A DNA stretch of 64,000 nt from positions 2,446,001-2,510,000 of the forward strand of contig NZ_CP094669.1 of NCBI RefSeq assembly GCF_022827545.1. Direction: 5' to 3'. The notes under the pieces are model-generated. The model was not told the origin of the DNA and ran no database searches. It saw nothing but the letters and a program-made list of their open reading frames with translations. Origin of the DNA: Hymenobacter tibetensis. Lineage in GTDB: Bacteria; Bacteroidota; Bacteroidia; Cytophagales; Hymenobacteraceae. A program made the translations under genes and the position numbers. Positions 18,371-27,448 of the stretch are shown here, piece by piece (positions within the stretch are counted from its first letter, which is position 1; each line of letters starts with the position of its first letter).

Positions 18371-20014
18371 ATGAGGATACGGTCGTTTGCGCTTACAGTA
18401 GCAAGTATAGTTACAACAGCATCAGCCTTTGCCCAATCCACTGGAATACCCAAGCCGCTTCGCAAACCCCTGGATAAGGTGAGTGCGGCCGACTACGAAG
18501 CGCATGTGCGCTACCTTGCCGACGATAAGTTGCAGGGCCGATTGCCGGGCACGGCCGGCTACCAAATGGCAGTTGAGTACGTGGTTGAGCAGTACAAGAA
18601 ACGCGGCGTGCTGCCCGCCGGCGAAAATGGCACGTACCTGCAAACAGTACGGCTGCGCCGCGCCTACACCGAACTAGGCGCCACGCTGCGCCTGCAGGCC
18701 CCACAAGGCCCAGAGCAAGCCCTAACCTACGGCTCCGACTTCACATTTTACCCTAACCCAGCGGAAGCCAGCACCACGGTTGCCGCGCCCGTAGTGTTTG
18801 TCGGGTTCGGAATCAGTGCCCCCGAGCTAGGCTACGACGACTATGCGGGCCTTGATGCTACCGGTAAGATTGTGGTTGTGGCACAGGAGCGGCCCAAGCA
18901 GTTTCCGGACGCCGTGCGCCTCTACAACACCGACCTGCTCACGATTATGCAAACGGCTGCCAAGCATGGAGCAGTGGGCGTGTTGCTGGCCGCTACCAAA
19001 GCAACCACCCAGCTAGTTGATTTGCCAAAAGGCGCGGTGAGCGTGCTCGGGCCAGACGGAAAAGTGGCCGTGTCGCGGACGTACGGTGGGGCACAACTAC
19101 GGGTATTGGGGTCCGTGAGTGCGGCCACGCTGCACCGTTTATTTCATGGGTCTGCTAGTGACACCGCGCGCGCCTTAGCGGCCTTGCGGACCGGCCGGCC
19201 CGCTTCGGTGGCGTTGCAGCCGCGGGTACTGGCCACCCAGGGCAGCCGCTACAAGGATGTGGAGAGCTACAATGTGGTAGGTAAAATTCAGGGCGGTGAT
19301 CCCAAGCTGCGCGACGAATACGTGGTGCACACCGCTCACCTCGACCACATTGGGGTGGGAGCCCCCATTGAGGGCGACTCGATTTATAACGGCGCCCATG
19401 ATAATGCGACGGGCGTAGCGAGTTTGCTGGAAATTGCGGGCGTGTACAGCCGCCTCAAGCAAAAGCCTCGCCGGTCGGTGCTTATCACCATGGTGACGGG
19501 CGAGGAAATGGGCTTGCTTGGCTCAGCCTATTTTGCCCGCAATCCAACGGTGCCCAAAAGCCAGATTGTAGCCAACATCAACACCGACATGCCCACCATT
19601 ATTGCGCCCTTGCTGTCAGTGGTGGCGTTGGGTGCCGAAAACTCTTCGCTGGCTGCTCCGGTGGCAGAAGCTGCCCAAGCGTTCAACCTGACGGTGGAGG
19701 CAGACCCCGAGCCAGCTCAAAACCGCTTTATCCGTTCCGACCAATACAGCTTCGTAACACAAGGCATTCCGGCGCTGCATATCAAGTACGGCAACAAAAC
19801 GGCTGATGGCCAGAACAACCTGAGCCAGCAAGTGCAGCAATGGCGCGCTCGGTACTACCATAAACCCCAGGACGGTATGAATGGCCAATTCGACTTTGAA
19901 GCCGGCCGCAAGTACGCCCAGCTGAATTTTCTGATTGGCTATCAGATAGCCGATAACGTTACCCGCCCGACTTGGAATGCAGGCAACTTCTTCGGGGAGC
20001 GGTTTGCCAAGTAA
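18371..20014 (+). CDS. Secreted M28 family metallopeptidase with PA domain
   Basis: Zinc aminopeptidase expected in the periplasm. 547 residues: a signal peptide (1-22, cut after ASAFA), an N-terminal cap beginning YEAHVRYLADDKLQGRLPGTAGY, an inserted PA domain at about 135-290 with APVVFVGFGISAPELGYDDYAGLD, then the M28 core. Zinc ligands are visible in VVHTAHLDHIG (His), NGAHDNATG (Asp), GEEMGLLGS (catalytic Glu, ligand Glu) and NINTDMP (Asp). The YLADDxLxGRxxGT start is typical of Bacteroidota peptidases. Convergent with the AI-2E-type permease. Confidence 0.9.
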   Translation: MRIRSFALTVASIVTTASAFAQSTGIPKPLRKPLDKVSAADYEAHVRYLADDKLQGRLPGTAGYQMAVEYVVEQYKKRGVLPAGENGTYLQTVRLRRAYTELGATLRLQAPQGPEQALTYGSDFTFYPNPAEASTTVAAPVVFVGFGISAPELGYDDYAGLDATGKIVVVAQERPKQFPDAVRLYNTDLLTIMQTAAKHGAVGVLLAATKATTQLVDLPKGAVSVLGPDGKVAVSRTYGGAQLRVLGSVSAATLHRLFHGSASDTARALAALRTGRPASVALQPRVLATQGSRYKDVESYNVVGKIQGGDPKLRDEYVVHTAHLDHIGVGAPIEGDSIYNGAHDNATGVASLLEIAGVYSRLKQKPRRSVLITMVTGEEMGLLGSAYFARNPTVPKSQIVANINTDMPTIIAPLLSVVALGAENSSLAAPVAEAAQAFNLTVEADPEPAQNRFIRSDQYSFVTQGIPALHIKYGNKTADGQNNLSQQVQQWRARYYHKPQDGMNGQFDFEAGRKYAQLNFLIGYQIADNVTRPTWNAGNFFGERFAK

Positions 20015-20083
20015 CAGTTCTACGGCACAACAGCATAGGTAGGAAACCACCGTGCGGCTATGTCCTCGGGTAGGTGTAGCACA

Positions 20084-21133
20084 TTAGCTTGGTAGCTCAG
20101 ATGATTTGGCCTTCAGTATATCATGCAGGCGGTTTTCGCGCTCGAACACTTTTATCAACACGATGAAGTAGGAGAGTAGCAGCGGCCCCAGCACCAGCCC
20201 CAGAATACCGAAGATGTTGACGCCGAGCACTACGCCAGCCAGCGTAACCAGCGGGTGAATGTCGCCGATGCGGCGGGCCAGCACAATGCGGAGCAGGTTG
20301 TCGATGTTCATGATAACGATAAGGCCCACCAGCAGAATACCCACACCCTGCGTGGTGGCGCCTTGCGTAAGCTTCAGAATGGCCGCTGGGGCCCACACCA
20401 ATGGAGTGCCGAGTACGGGTACGAAGGCCAGAAAAAACGACAGCGTACCCCAGAACAGCGCATCCGGAACTTGGAAAATCCAGAGGGTAAGGCCCGTGAG
20501 CAACGCCTGCACCAGCGAGATAAGCGCCTGCCCCAACACATTGGTATTGACAATATTTTTCAAGGATTCACCAAGTTCCTCTATGGTGCCGTCGCGGAAA
20601 GGCAGGTAGCGCCGCAGCCCCTTCAGAAACGTGCCTTCCTGCGTGTACATGAAATAGAGCGTAAAGAGCATCAGCCCGATAATCACCACGAAGTGCAGGA
20701 GGCTGCTCGCCAGTGAAGGCAGCCGTTGGCTAAGCCAGGCTACGCTCTGTTGCAGCAAGGACCGGACATTCTGCTCGTTGGTGAACGTATAGCCGGTTTT
20801 GCGCTCGATGGAGTGAAGCACGGCCATAATCTGGCTGGTATCCTGCGCGTAGTAGGTGATGCGGTTTACAATCATCAGAATGAGGCCCGTGAACGGCAGG
20901 ATAATCACAACCAGCGCAAACACCAGCAGCCCTATACTGACTATATACCTGTTCCAGCCCCGCTGATGCACCAGCGCTTTAAACCAAGGCCGGAACACTA
21001 CAAACAAGATACCGGCTCCTAGAAACCCCGTGATATAGCTGCCGAGCCCAAACAAGATGAGGCCCGCTAGCACCAATAAGCTCGCAATCAGCAAAATAGA
21101 CTGCTGGCGGTTAGAGTAAATGTTGTCGGACAT
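20084..21133 (-). CDS. AI-2E family transporter (PerM/UPF0118)
   Basis: Membrane protein of the family that includes proposed AI-2 exporters and Na+/H+ antiporters; the substrate here is unknown. 349 residues with about eight hydrophobic segments, for example ILLIASLLVLAGLILFGLGS near the N-terminus, FVVIIGLMLFTLYFMYTQEG mid-protein, and the conserved C-terminal run around FFLAFVPVLGTPLVWAPAAI and IVLARRIGDIHPLVTLAGVVLG. The PxxGxxxVWxPA and RxGxxHPLxxLxGxxxG-type motifs support the family. No partner gene was identified; the following MFS gene has its own spacing. Confidence 0.9.
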   Translation of the reverse strand: MSDNIYSNRQQSILLIASLLVLAGLILFGLGSYITGFLGAGILFVVFRPWFKALVHQRGWNRYIVSIGLLVFALVVIILPFTGLILMIVNRITYYAQDTSQIMAVLHSIERKTGYTFTNEQNVRSLLQQSVAWLSQRLPSLASSLLHFVVIIGLMLFTLYFMYTQEGTFLKGLRRYLPFRDGTIEELGESLKNIVNTNVLGQALISLVQALLTGLTLWIFQVPDALFWGTLSFFLAFVPVLGTPLVWAPAAILKLTQGATTQGVGILLVGLIVIMNIDNLLRIVLARRIGDIHPLVTLAGVVLGVNIFGILGLVLGPLLLSYFIVLIKVFERENRLHDILKAKSSELPS

Positions 21134-21262
21134 AGCAAAGGCGGTAGATGGTGGAAGTACACCAAATTACAGAATTGCCACTCTGACGCGTGAGGAACAG
21201 CAAGAAACCTATTAGACCGATTCTCTCCGGATGCATTCGGTGCCGCAATGGCCACAATGCCT

Positions 21263-22426
21263 TTACACTCGGGCGCGGGTGGCCAGAACCGTCACGCATA
21301 CGCCCATCAGAGCAATAATGGCAAACGACACCCGCAAGCTAGTGGCGCCCGCCACCAACCCAATGAGGGGTGGCCCCAGCAGAAAACCCGCAAAGCCAAC
21401 CGTTGATACCGCCGCCAGCGCCATACCCGGCGACATAACTGTGGAGCGGCCGGCCGCCCCATACACCAACGGCACCACCGACGATACGCCTATGCCCACC
21501 AGCATAAAGCCCATGGTGGCGGGTACCAGGGTAGGAAGCAACACCGCCAGCAGCAAACCAGCGGCGGTAAATAGGCCACTCAACTGCAAGGTGCGCCGCC
21601 GTCCGAACCGGTCGGTAAAGGAGTCGGCGACGAAGCGGCCGGCGGCCATGGTGCTCATGAACGCCGTGAACCCTACGCCGGCCCATGCGTTCTGCGCCTT
21701 CACTACTTTGCTGAAGTACACCCCGCTCCAATCGAACATGGTGCCCTCGCAGAGCAACGAGCAAAACGCCAGTACCCCTAGCAGCAGCAACGACTTGTCG
21801 GGTAACACAAAGACCGGCTGATTGGGGTCTTGGCCGGCATCGGTGGGGAGTAGGTAGGGGCGCATCAGCAGAATGCCCAGCGCTACCGCGGCCGTAATAC
21901 ACAGAAAATGAACGAGTGGGGCCACCCCGTAGCCTATCATGAGCGTACCGATGGCTGCGCCTAGGAAGCCCGCCAAGCTCCAGACTCCGTGAAAAGAAGC
22001 CATAATGGACTTGTCGTAGAGAGCTTCCACTCCGACTGCCTGCGTATTGACGCTGATATTGGCCATGTTGGCGGCTAAACCGAAGAATACCAGCCCCGCC
22101 ATCAGTTGGGTGGTGCTACCAGCCAAGCCTAGCAGCGCCAGCACCATAGCGTAAAGCGACAAGCCCAGTATGGTAATTCGTTTGCTGCCGTAGCGGGCCA
22201 CCAACCAACCCGAGAGTGGCAACGAAGCCAATAGCCCCACTGGCACTGCCAGCAACACGCCTCCTAACTCGGTATCGGAGAGCCCAAGGCGTTGCTGCAC
22301 CGTAGGAATACGTGCCGCCCAGCTGGAAAAGCACAGCCCTTGCAAGAAAAAGGAGGCGCCCACAGCCACCCGGTGCACCAAGCGCGACCTAGCGGGAACA
22401 GACGATGGATGGGTTTCGGTGATCAT
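21263..22426 (-). CDS. MFS transporter
   Basis: Major facilitator superfamily permease of 387 residues with about 12 hydrophobic helices. Seen: FFLQGLCFSSWAARIPTVQQ in helix 1, the loop 2-3 motif GWLVARYGSKRIT, and the domain-2 equivalent DSFTDRFGRRRTLQ. The SWAARIPxVQxxLGLSDxELG start is typical of a subgroup often annotated as sugar or drug permeases (YbjJ-like). The ATG at 22424-22426 is preferred over an in-frame codon 180 bp upstream because it starts just before helix 1. The upstream spacer carries a terminator-like hairpin on the same strand. Confidence 0.88.
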   Translation of the reverse strand: MITETHPSSVPARSRLVHRVAVGASFFLQGLCFSSWAARIPTVQQRLGLSDTELGGVLLAVPVGLLASLPLSGWLVARYGSKRITILGLSLYAMVLALLGLAGSTTQLMAGLVFFGLAANMANISVNTQAVGVEALYDKSIMASFHGVWSLAGFLGAAIGTLMIGYGVAPLVHFLCITAAVALGILLMRPYLLPTDAGQDPNQPVFVLPDKSLLLLGVLAFCSLLCEGTMFDWSGVYFSKVVKAQNAWAGVGFTAFMSTMAAGRFVADSFTDRFGRRRTLQLSGLFTAAGLLLAVLLPTLVPATMGFMLVGIGVSSVVPLVYGAAGRSTVMSPGMALAAVSTVGFAGFLLGPPLIGLVAGATSLRVSFAIIALMGVCVTVLATRARV

Positions 22427-22799
22427 AGCGAAGAAACTAATAGGAACTGGCGTTGTCGGATGCTGGCCGGCACGTAGGAGGTATTTCGCTCCTCGGAGAA
22501 ATCCCCCGTATCCAGAAGGCAGGGGGCATGTCGGAAGCCATAAAAAAACCCATAATGCACCAATAGGGGCATAATGGGTGGGAGAGGAAAGAGGCAGCAA
22601 CTGCACCGAATGCGCACGTAAAAATAAAGGTACCCGGAAGGTACCTGTTGTTTCTACGGAGAATCGGGTGGGTAGTTGACGCCGGGAGTTCTAGCTGCAC
22701 TTTCTTGGTTGAGGTGCCCACACTGCGTTGCTCGGTAAGCAGTTTGAGTCTCCGCACCGTATTTCCAGGGCCAAACGCCGTGAAACGCCATAAGGCAGC
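22427..22799 (-). other. Non-coding spacer between nuclease and MFS genes
   Basis: It contains a minus-strand terminator at 22542-22579 and two GGTACC sites (22629-22634 and 22640-22645) around GGAAG. No classical riboswitch consensus was recognised. No perfect TAnnTTTG was found on the minus strand; TACCTTTA around 22625-22632 is the nearest match. If that is the promoter, the terminator lies in the MFS leader; if not, it ends the nuclease mRNA. Confidence 0.4.
22542..22579 (-). terminator. Rho-independent terminator, possibly an MFS leader attenuator
   Basis: On the minus strand an 11-bp stem with one mismatch (arms 22569-22579 and 22548-22558) is followed by seven Ts. It lies 116 bp before the MFS ATG and about 220 bp after the nuclease stop. 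Confidence 0.65.
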
Positions 22800-24230
22800 T
22801 TACCGCACTGGGCTGGTATCAACCGACGCTTGCAGGCGCGTTTGCACCTGCACCGGTAGTTTGCTCAGCAAATCCAGGCCAGTGGCGGCTTCCAGTGCAT
22901 CCACGCTTACGCGGTAGCGGCTCCAGTCGGGGCTGACGGACTGGTCGTTGGGGGTATCAACGGCAATAATGCGGGCCTTGCCAGCAGCAATGCGCTGTAG
23001 GTCATCGGAGCCTTCGGGCAGTATAACAAGCACTTTCCAAACGCGGGCCGGCACCGTTACGCGGCCGTTGTCGAGGGTGGTTTTCAAGCCGTTGAGGCCC
23101 GTGCCGCCTTTGCCATACGTGCCCATAATCACATACACCTCCTGGCCACGCTGCACTTGCTCCCGCGTCCACTCTTCCAGGTTGCCCCAGGTGCGCTGGT
23201 TGTTGTTGGGTGCTTGCGGAATCATGTTGGTCATCAAGAAAGTGGCCGAGTTGTCGTCGAGGTCGGTGGTACGGTCGGCGGAGGGGCAGTTGTGGCCTTT
23301 GTCGAAGCCGGAGCCAGTGTAGGAACTGCGCGACACGGCGTAGAAGGTGCCGGGTAGGGCCGGATCAGGGCGGAAATCGTCTTGGCGGGGCGCGGAGCCC
23401 ATCCATGCGCGGTTCAGGTGCCAACTAACCCAATTTGCAATGCCCCGCTGGTTGTTGTAGCTCAGCGTGTATTGCGGCTTGATCATCAGGTAGTTGTTGG
23501 GCGTGCTGACGGTAGCGGTGGCACCGCTGGGGTTGCCCAGGGCCATGTTGTCGTCCCGGCTCGTCACAACGGCCGTGTTCGGGTCTTGGGGTTTGGGTAA
23601 TGCTTGAGGAGGAGTGTTGCCGGGGGTGTTGTTGCCCGCTACGGGGGTACCCGTGCTGGTTTCCAGCACCACATCGTCGATGTTGAGGCGCCCTTTGCCC
23701 GCATCGGTCTTGCGTATTTCGAGGCGTAGAGCCCCAGTTGCGCCGCCCTGAAAGGTGGTGGCTACCAACCGGGACCCTTGGGCCTTTACCGGCTGCCCAA
23801 TACGGCGAAAAGTTCGGCCCGCATCTGTGCTACCCCATAGTTCCCAGGTGCTGGCCGGGTCGTTGCCATATGCAGCGCTGCTGATACGGATGGTGCGTAC
23901 TCCACCGGGGGCATCAAAGTTCATGCGCAACCGACCACCTTCGCGCAGCCGGGCCGCCTGCTGGCCGTTCTTGTGGTCTTGCTCCGAGCTGCCAAGCAAC
24001 GCATCCACAAAATGCCAGGAGCCCGAAGTTAGCGCCTCGTCGGCTTCGGCATAGGCGCCCTTGCCCCCCGTTTCAAAAGTCTCGGGAAAGGCGCCAACAG
24101 GGTTTTGGGCGCTGGATGACGAGTGTACATCAATAACAGGAGGGCCTGTGGGTAGCGGCGGACGGCTGGTTTCAGGCGCTTGCTGAGAGCAAGCCAGGAG
24201 GGGGAATAGAAGAACGGAGAGAAGGCGCAT
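22800..24230 (-). CDS. DNA/RNA non-specific endonuclease (NucA type), lipoprotein
   Basis: Predicted exported sugar-non-specific nuclease of the beta-beta-alpha-metal fold. 476 residues: a short lipoprotein signal with lipobox LLAC (Cys14); a jelly-roll-like domain about 45-192 (FETGGKGAYAEADEALTSGSW, DALLGSSEQDHKNG) common in Bacteroidota exonucleases; a Pro/Asn linker; then the nuclease at about 225-476. The catalytic motif is DKGH (310-313), with His313 as the expected base; NucA has DRGH, so the Arg is replaced by Lys. Also seen: NCPSADRT, TNMIPQAPNNNQRTWGNLE with the metal-ligand Asn, and SVDALEAATGLDLLS at the end. The ATG at 24230 is chosen because it starts the lipoprotein signal. Likely role: nucleic-acid scavenging or matrix DNA turnover at the cell surface. 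Confidence 0.93.
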   Translation of the reverse strand: MRLLSVLLFPLLACSQQAPETSRPPLPTGPPVIDVHSSSSAQNPVGAFPETFETGGKGAYAEADEALTSGSWHFVDALLGSSEQDHKNGQQAARLREGGRLRMNFDAPGGVRTIRISSAAYGNDPASTWELWGSTDAGRTFRRIGQPVKAQGSRLVATTFQGGATGALRLEIRKTDAGKGRLNIDDVVLETSTGTPVAGNNTPGNTPPQALPKPQDPNTAVVTSRDDNMALGNPSGATATVSTPNNYLMIKPQYTLSYNNQRGIANWVSWHLNRAWMGSAPRQDDFRPDPALPGTFYAVSRSSYTGSGFDKGHNCPSADRTTDLDDNSATFLMTNMIPQAPNNNQRTWGNLEEWTREQVQRGQEVYVIMGTYGKGGTGLNGLKTTLDNGRVTVPARVWKVLVILPEGSDDLQRIAAGKARIIAVDTPNDQSVSPDWSRYRVSVDALEAATGLDLLSKLPVQVQTRLQASVDTSPVR

Positions 24231-24383
24231 GAGAAGAAAGCGTTGAAAAATCGGGAGCTGACCATGGCGTGAACTTTGCTGTTCCGCATAGTGCACGCAA
24301 CGTTGTTTGGATGCTGTGAAGTTGGACAATAAAGCTGCTCATCCGCCCCGAAACTAGTTTAAAGCTCAGCATTCTTTTCAACT

Positions 24384-24842
24384 ATGAAAAAACTATTCTG
24401 CACGGCCTTGTTAGCGTGCTTTATGCAAGCTGTCCACGCCCAAACTACGACTGTGCCAGCCCCACATGCCACTGCTACCAAAGAAGACGACACCATTTTG
24501 CTGGAACTGACCGCTACGCCCGAAGCCAGCTGGCAGAGGCTGGCCCAGGTGCTAGTACAGCGGGGCTATAGCATTGAACACAGCAACAAAGACTTGCTTA
24601 CACTTTCCACCTACCCGCTATTTGTGCCGCAGTCCGGTGTGCTTCGGGTTGCTGGCACAGTAGTAAAAAATACCTTTTATTTACGGGTGTATTGGGGTGG
24701 TAATATGGAAACCGGCAGTGGTCCGTACGTACTCGCTCGCCAAAAGAGCGAGAAGATGTGGCGCGAGTTGGAAGCCATTGCCAGAGAGTTTGGCGGCTCC
24801 ATACGTTACACAACTTCTGCTGTTAATATCGACGATAGGTAG
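24384..24842 (+). CDS. Secreted hypothetical protein
   Basis: 152 residues with a clear signal peptide (MKKLFCTALLACFMQAVHAQ, cleavage expected after VHA). The mature part shows a LELTATPEASWQRLAQVLVQRGYSIEH block, a beta-rich section (SGVLRVAGTVVKNTFYLRVYWGG) and GGSIRYTTSAVNI. This helix-then-sheet pattern resembles small periplasmic domains in which a variant residue pair is compared over time, but no family is recognised. It is divergent from the nuclease gene, 153 bp away, so both could share a regulatory region. Followed by two hairpins. Confidence 0.65.
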   Translation: MKKLFCTALLACFMQAVHAQTTTVPAPHATATKEDDTILLELTATPEASWQRLAQVLVQRGYSIEHSNKDLLTLSTYPLFVPQSGVLRVAGTVVKNTFYLRVYWGGNMETGSGPYVLARQKSEKMWRELEAIAREFGGSIRYTTSAVNIDDR

Positions 24843-24844
24843 TG

Positions 24845-24872
24845 GCCGCTGAGGCCGCCGTCTAACAGCGGC
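24845..24872 (+). terminator. Hairpin following the 24384 gene
   Basis: GCCGCTG (24845-24851) pairs with CAGCGGC (24866-24872), two bases after the stop codon. No T-run follows. It may assist the stronger hairpin just downstream. Confidence 0.4.
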
Positions 24873-24881
24873 AATTAGCCT

Positions 24882-24944
24882 AGTGCTGAGCCACGAGAAA
24901 CTTAGCCGATAGGCCACAGCTTCTCGTGGCTCAGCACTTTTATG
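24882..24944 (+). terminator. 18-bp-stem terminator
   Basis: Exact 18-bp arms (AGTGCTGAGCCACGAGAA at 24882-24899 and its complement at 24921-24938), a 21-nt loop, then TTTTAT. The remaining spacer to 25155 shows nothing further that I could identify. Confidence 0.8.
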
Positions 24945-25155
24945 TGGCAAACAGCTCACTATACCTCGCACCGAGCCTAAGCAGCATCACTGCCAGTTGA
25001 TTCATCTAAACTGCCAGCATCAGCCTATTAGCGGGGCCTGTTTCTTATTGGAAAGTAGGCAAGGCAAAAGATAATTGGGCGCGCACAGCAACAACCAAAC
25101 AGCAAACCCCGTCCCTGCCCAGTACCTTGTCTGCTCATTCCCCTAACTGCCTCCC

Positions 25156-26943
25156 ATGCCCCAATTTGTACGCCTGAAATTTCTGCTAGCCGGCACCGCC
25201 CTCACCGGCCTCCTATATCTGAGTGGCTGCAACCAGTCCGGCGAAATCAATACCACCGTGGACGCCGAAACGGCCAACGCTAGCTTCGAGCGGTACAAAG
25301 AGCGTTTCCTGGACTCGCTCTGGTACTACAACCCGGAATGGGCCAGCAACCAGGGCTACCACCGCTACGACTCGGTGCTGGTGATACCAACCGCCGCACG
25401 CCGCCGGGGCGACATAAAGGCCTTGGTGCGACGCGGTAAAGAGCTGGCCACATTCAAGCCCACCGACTTGTCGGTGAACAACCAAACCGACTGGCGCCTG
25501 CTGCAAAACTACGTGCAAGCTGGCCGCTGGCAGCTGGATACCCTGCGGGACTGGCAATGGAACCCTGCCAACTACAACCTAGGCTCGTCGGTGGCCGAAA
25601 TCCTGAACGGCCGCTACTGGCCCCTCGACCGTCGGCTGCGCGCTATCAGCAACAAAATCAGCCGGTCGGCCGAGTATTATGCCGCGGCCGAAGCCAGCAT
25701 TCAGGAGCCTACCAAAGAGCACACTGAGTTGGCTATTCGGCAGAACGAAGGTGGCTTGGCCGTATTCGGGAAGGCGTTGCAGGATTCCATAGCAAAGTCG
25801 GGACTGACGGCGCGTGAAAAAGAAGACTTCAAAAACCGGATCGACAACACCCGCCTGAGTACCGAAGAGTACCTCCGCTTCCTGAAAACTGAAGTGCTGC
25901 CAGCTGGTAAGTTTCGCAACTTCCGGCTGGGCAAGGCCCTTTTCGACCGGAAGTTCTATTACGACATCCAGTCCAGCTACACGGCCGACCAAGTGTACGA
26001 GAAGGCTCTGCAGCACCGGGCGGAGCTACTGCGCGATATGAAAACCCGCGCCACCCGGCTGTATCCGAAGTATTTCCCGGGTAAGCCGCTGCCCAGCGAT
26101 TCGTTGGCTACTGTGAAACAGATGATCAGCCGTTTGTCGGAGCAGCACGCGACGCAGGCGGGCTTTGTAGCCGCAGTGAAAGCGCAGATTCCGCAGTTGG
26201 TGCAGTTTGTCAACGACAAAAAGCTGCTCACCCAGGACCCCACCAAGCCGTTGGTGGTGCGCGAAACACCGTTGTATATGCGAGGCAGCGGTGCGGGGGC
26301 CAGCATTTCGGCTCCTGGCCCCTACGACAAAGCAGCTAACACTTACTACAATGTCGAGCCGCTTACCGGGCAGCCCGCCGCTCAAGCCGAAAGCTACCTG
26401 CGCGAGTACAACGACTACACGCTCCAAATTCTAAACATTCACGAAGCCATTCCGGGCCACTACACCCAGCTGGTGTATGCCAACCGTAGCCCCTCGCTCA
26501 TCAAATCGGTGTTCGGCAACGGGGCCATGATAGAGGGCTGGGCCGTGTACGCCGAGCGGGTGATGCTGGAAAGTGGTTACGGCGGCAACACCGATGAAAT
26601 CTGGCTGATGTGGGACAAGTGGAACATGCGCGTGACGCTCAACACTATTCTCGACCACGAAGTCCACGTCAACAATATCAGCGAACAAGCCGCCAAGGCC
26701 CTGTTGCTTCGCGACGGTTTTCAGGAAGAAGCGGAGGCTACCAACAAATGGCGCCGCGCCACCCTCAGCCAGGTGCAACTTAGCAGTTACTTCACCGGCT
26801 ACACCGAAATCTATGATGTGCGGGAAGAGCTGAAAAAAACGCAGGGTACCAACTTCGACCTGAAGTCTTTCCACGAAACGTTTCTGAGTTTCGGCAGCTC
26901 CCCCGTGAAGTACATCCGGACGTTGATGGTGAAGAAGTCTTAG
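25156..26943 (+). CDS. DUF885 family lipoprotein (putative zinc metallohydrolase)
   Basis: 595 residues. Lipoprotein signal with a YLSGC lipobox (Cys25), so anchored on the periplasmic or outer face of a membrane. The rest is the all-helical DUF885 fold: FERYKERFLDSLWYYNPEWASNQGYHRYD at the start (quoted here to show the PEWAxxxGxHxYD hallmark), the zinc-site motif HEAIPGH at 429-435, then GAMIEGWAVYAERVM with the expected third ligand Glu, and SYFTGYTEIYD. DUF885 proteins are distant relatives of gluzincin peptidases; the substrate is unknown. Stands alone, with no convincing promoter match seen. Confidence 0.88.
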   Translation: MPQFVRLKFLLAGTALTGLLYLSGCNQSGEINTTVDAETANASFERYKERFLDSLWYYNPEWASNQGYHRYDSVLVIPTAARRRGDIKALVRRGKELATFKPTDLSVNNQTDWRLLQNYVQAGRWQLDTLRDWQWNPANYNLGSSVAEILNGRYWPLDRRLRAISNKISRSAEYYAAAEASIQEPTKEHTELAIRQNEGGLAVFGKALQDSIAKSGLTAREKEDFKNRIDNTRLSTEEYLRFLKTEVLPAGKFRNFRLGKALFDRKFYYDIQSSYTADQVYEKALQHRAELLRDMKTRATRLYPKYFPGKPLPSDSLATVKQMISRLSEQHATQAGFVAAVKAQIPQLVQFVNDKKLLTQDPTKPLVVRETPLYMRGSGAGASISAPGPYDKAANTYYNVEPLTGQPAAQAESYLREYNDYTLQILNIHEAIPGHYTQLVYANRSPSLIKSVFGNGAMIEGWAVYAERVMLESGYGGNTDEIWLMWDKWNMRVTLNTILDHEVHVNNISEQAAKALLLRDGFQEEAEATNKWRRATLSQVQLSSYFTGYTEIYDVREELKKTQGTNFDLKSFHETFLSFGSSPVKYIRTLMVKKS

Positions 26944-27067
26944 TGAATCCCTTGAGATACTGGTAGCACCTACGGCCCCAGCCTGCTTGGCTGGGACTTT
27001 TGCTGGGCTAGTGGTGTACAGGGTAAAGTATCTCAAGTGGAAGGCCCTGCGTATGTGCTAACCCACC

Positions 27068-27448
27068 ATGCGGCTATGCAGCGAGATTCTTATGAAAGAG
27101 GTAGATCGGCAACGAGTGCATGACGTCAACGACGAAGAACTGCGCCAGCTCACACGAGAGCATCTAAAGGTTTTCGCCAAGTTCACTTCGGAGAGTTGTG
27201 AAATATGCGAACTGCTGGCGCCTCCGTTCGCTAAGTTTGCGGGGGAGGAAAAATTTAAAAGTATTCTGTTTCTGCGTTTGAACTCCGATGAAAACCCGGT
27301 AGCTAAGAAACTGATGCAAGAAAAAATAGCTCCTTTTTTTGTCTCCTACTGCCAAGGGCGCTTGTTGGAGTGCGATACGCTCACCCAAGAACCGGAAGTA
27401 TGGCAGATGCTTTCTCGGCTGCGCGAAATGCAACCTATGTCTTTGTGA
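27068..27448 (+). CDS. Thioredoxin-like protein with CEIC motif
   Basis: 126 residues. Seen: ELRQLTREHLKVFAKFTSESCEICELLAPPFAKFAGE, a thioredoxin-fold start in which the active-site dithiol is CEIC in place of CGPC (split here: FAKFTSES then CEIC), followed by FLRLNSDENPVAKKL and a cis-Pro-like IAPFFVSY. No signal peptide, so cytosolic. ATG 27068 is taken; ATG 27092 (MKEVDRQ) is equally possible and would give 118 residues. The 3' end overlaps a second small frame that encodes a membrane peptide. Probably a disulfide reductase or a bacilliredoxin-like thiol sensor; partner unknown. Confidence 0.75.
   Translation: MRLCSEILMKEVDRQRVHDVNDEELRQLTREHLKVFAKFTSESCEICELLAPPFAKFAGEEKFKSILFLRLNSDENPVAKKLMQEKIAPFFVSYCQGRLLECDTLTQEPEVWQMLSRLREMQPMSL

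Noticed and set aside
22423..22617. Minus-strand leader frame upstream of the MFS gene
   Set aside because: It reads MRIRCSCCLFPLPPIMPLLV at its start, with no run of a regulatory amino acid, so there is no case for a leader-peptide attenuator.
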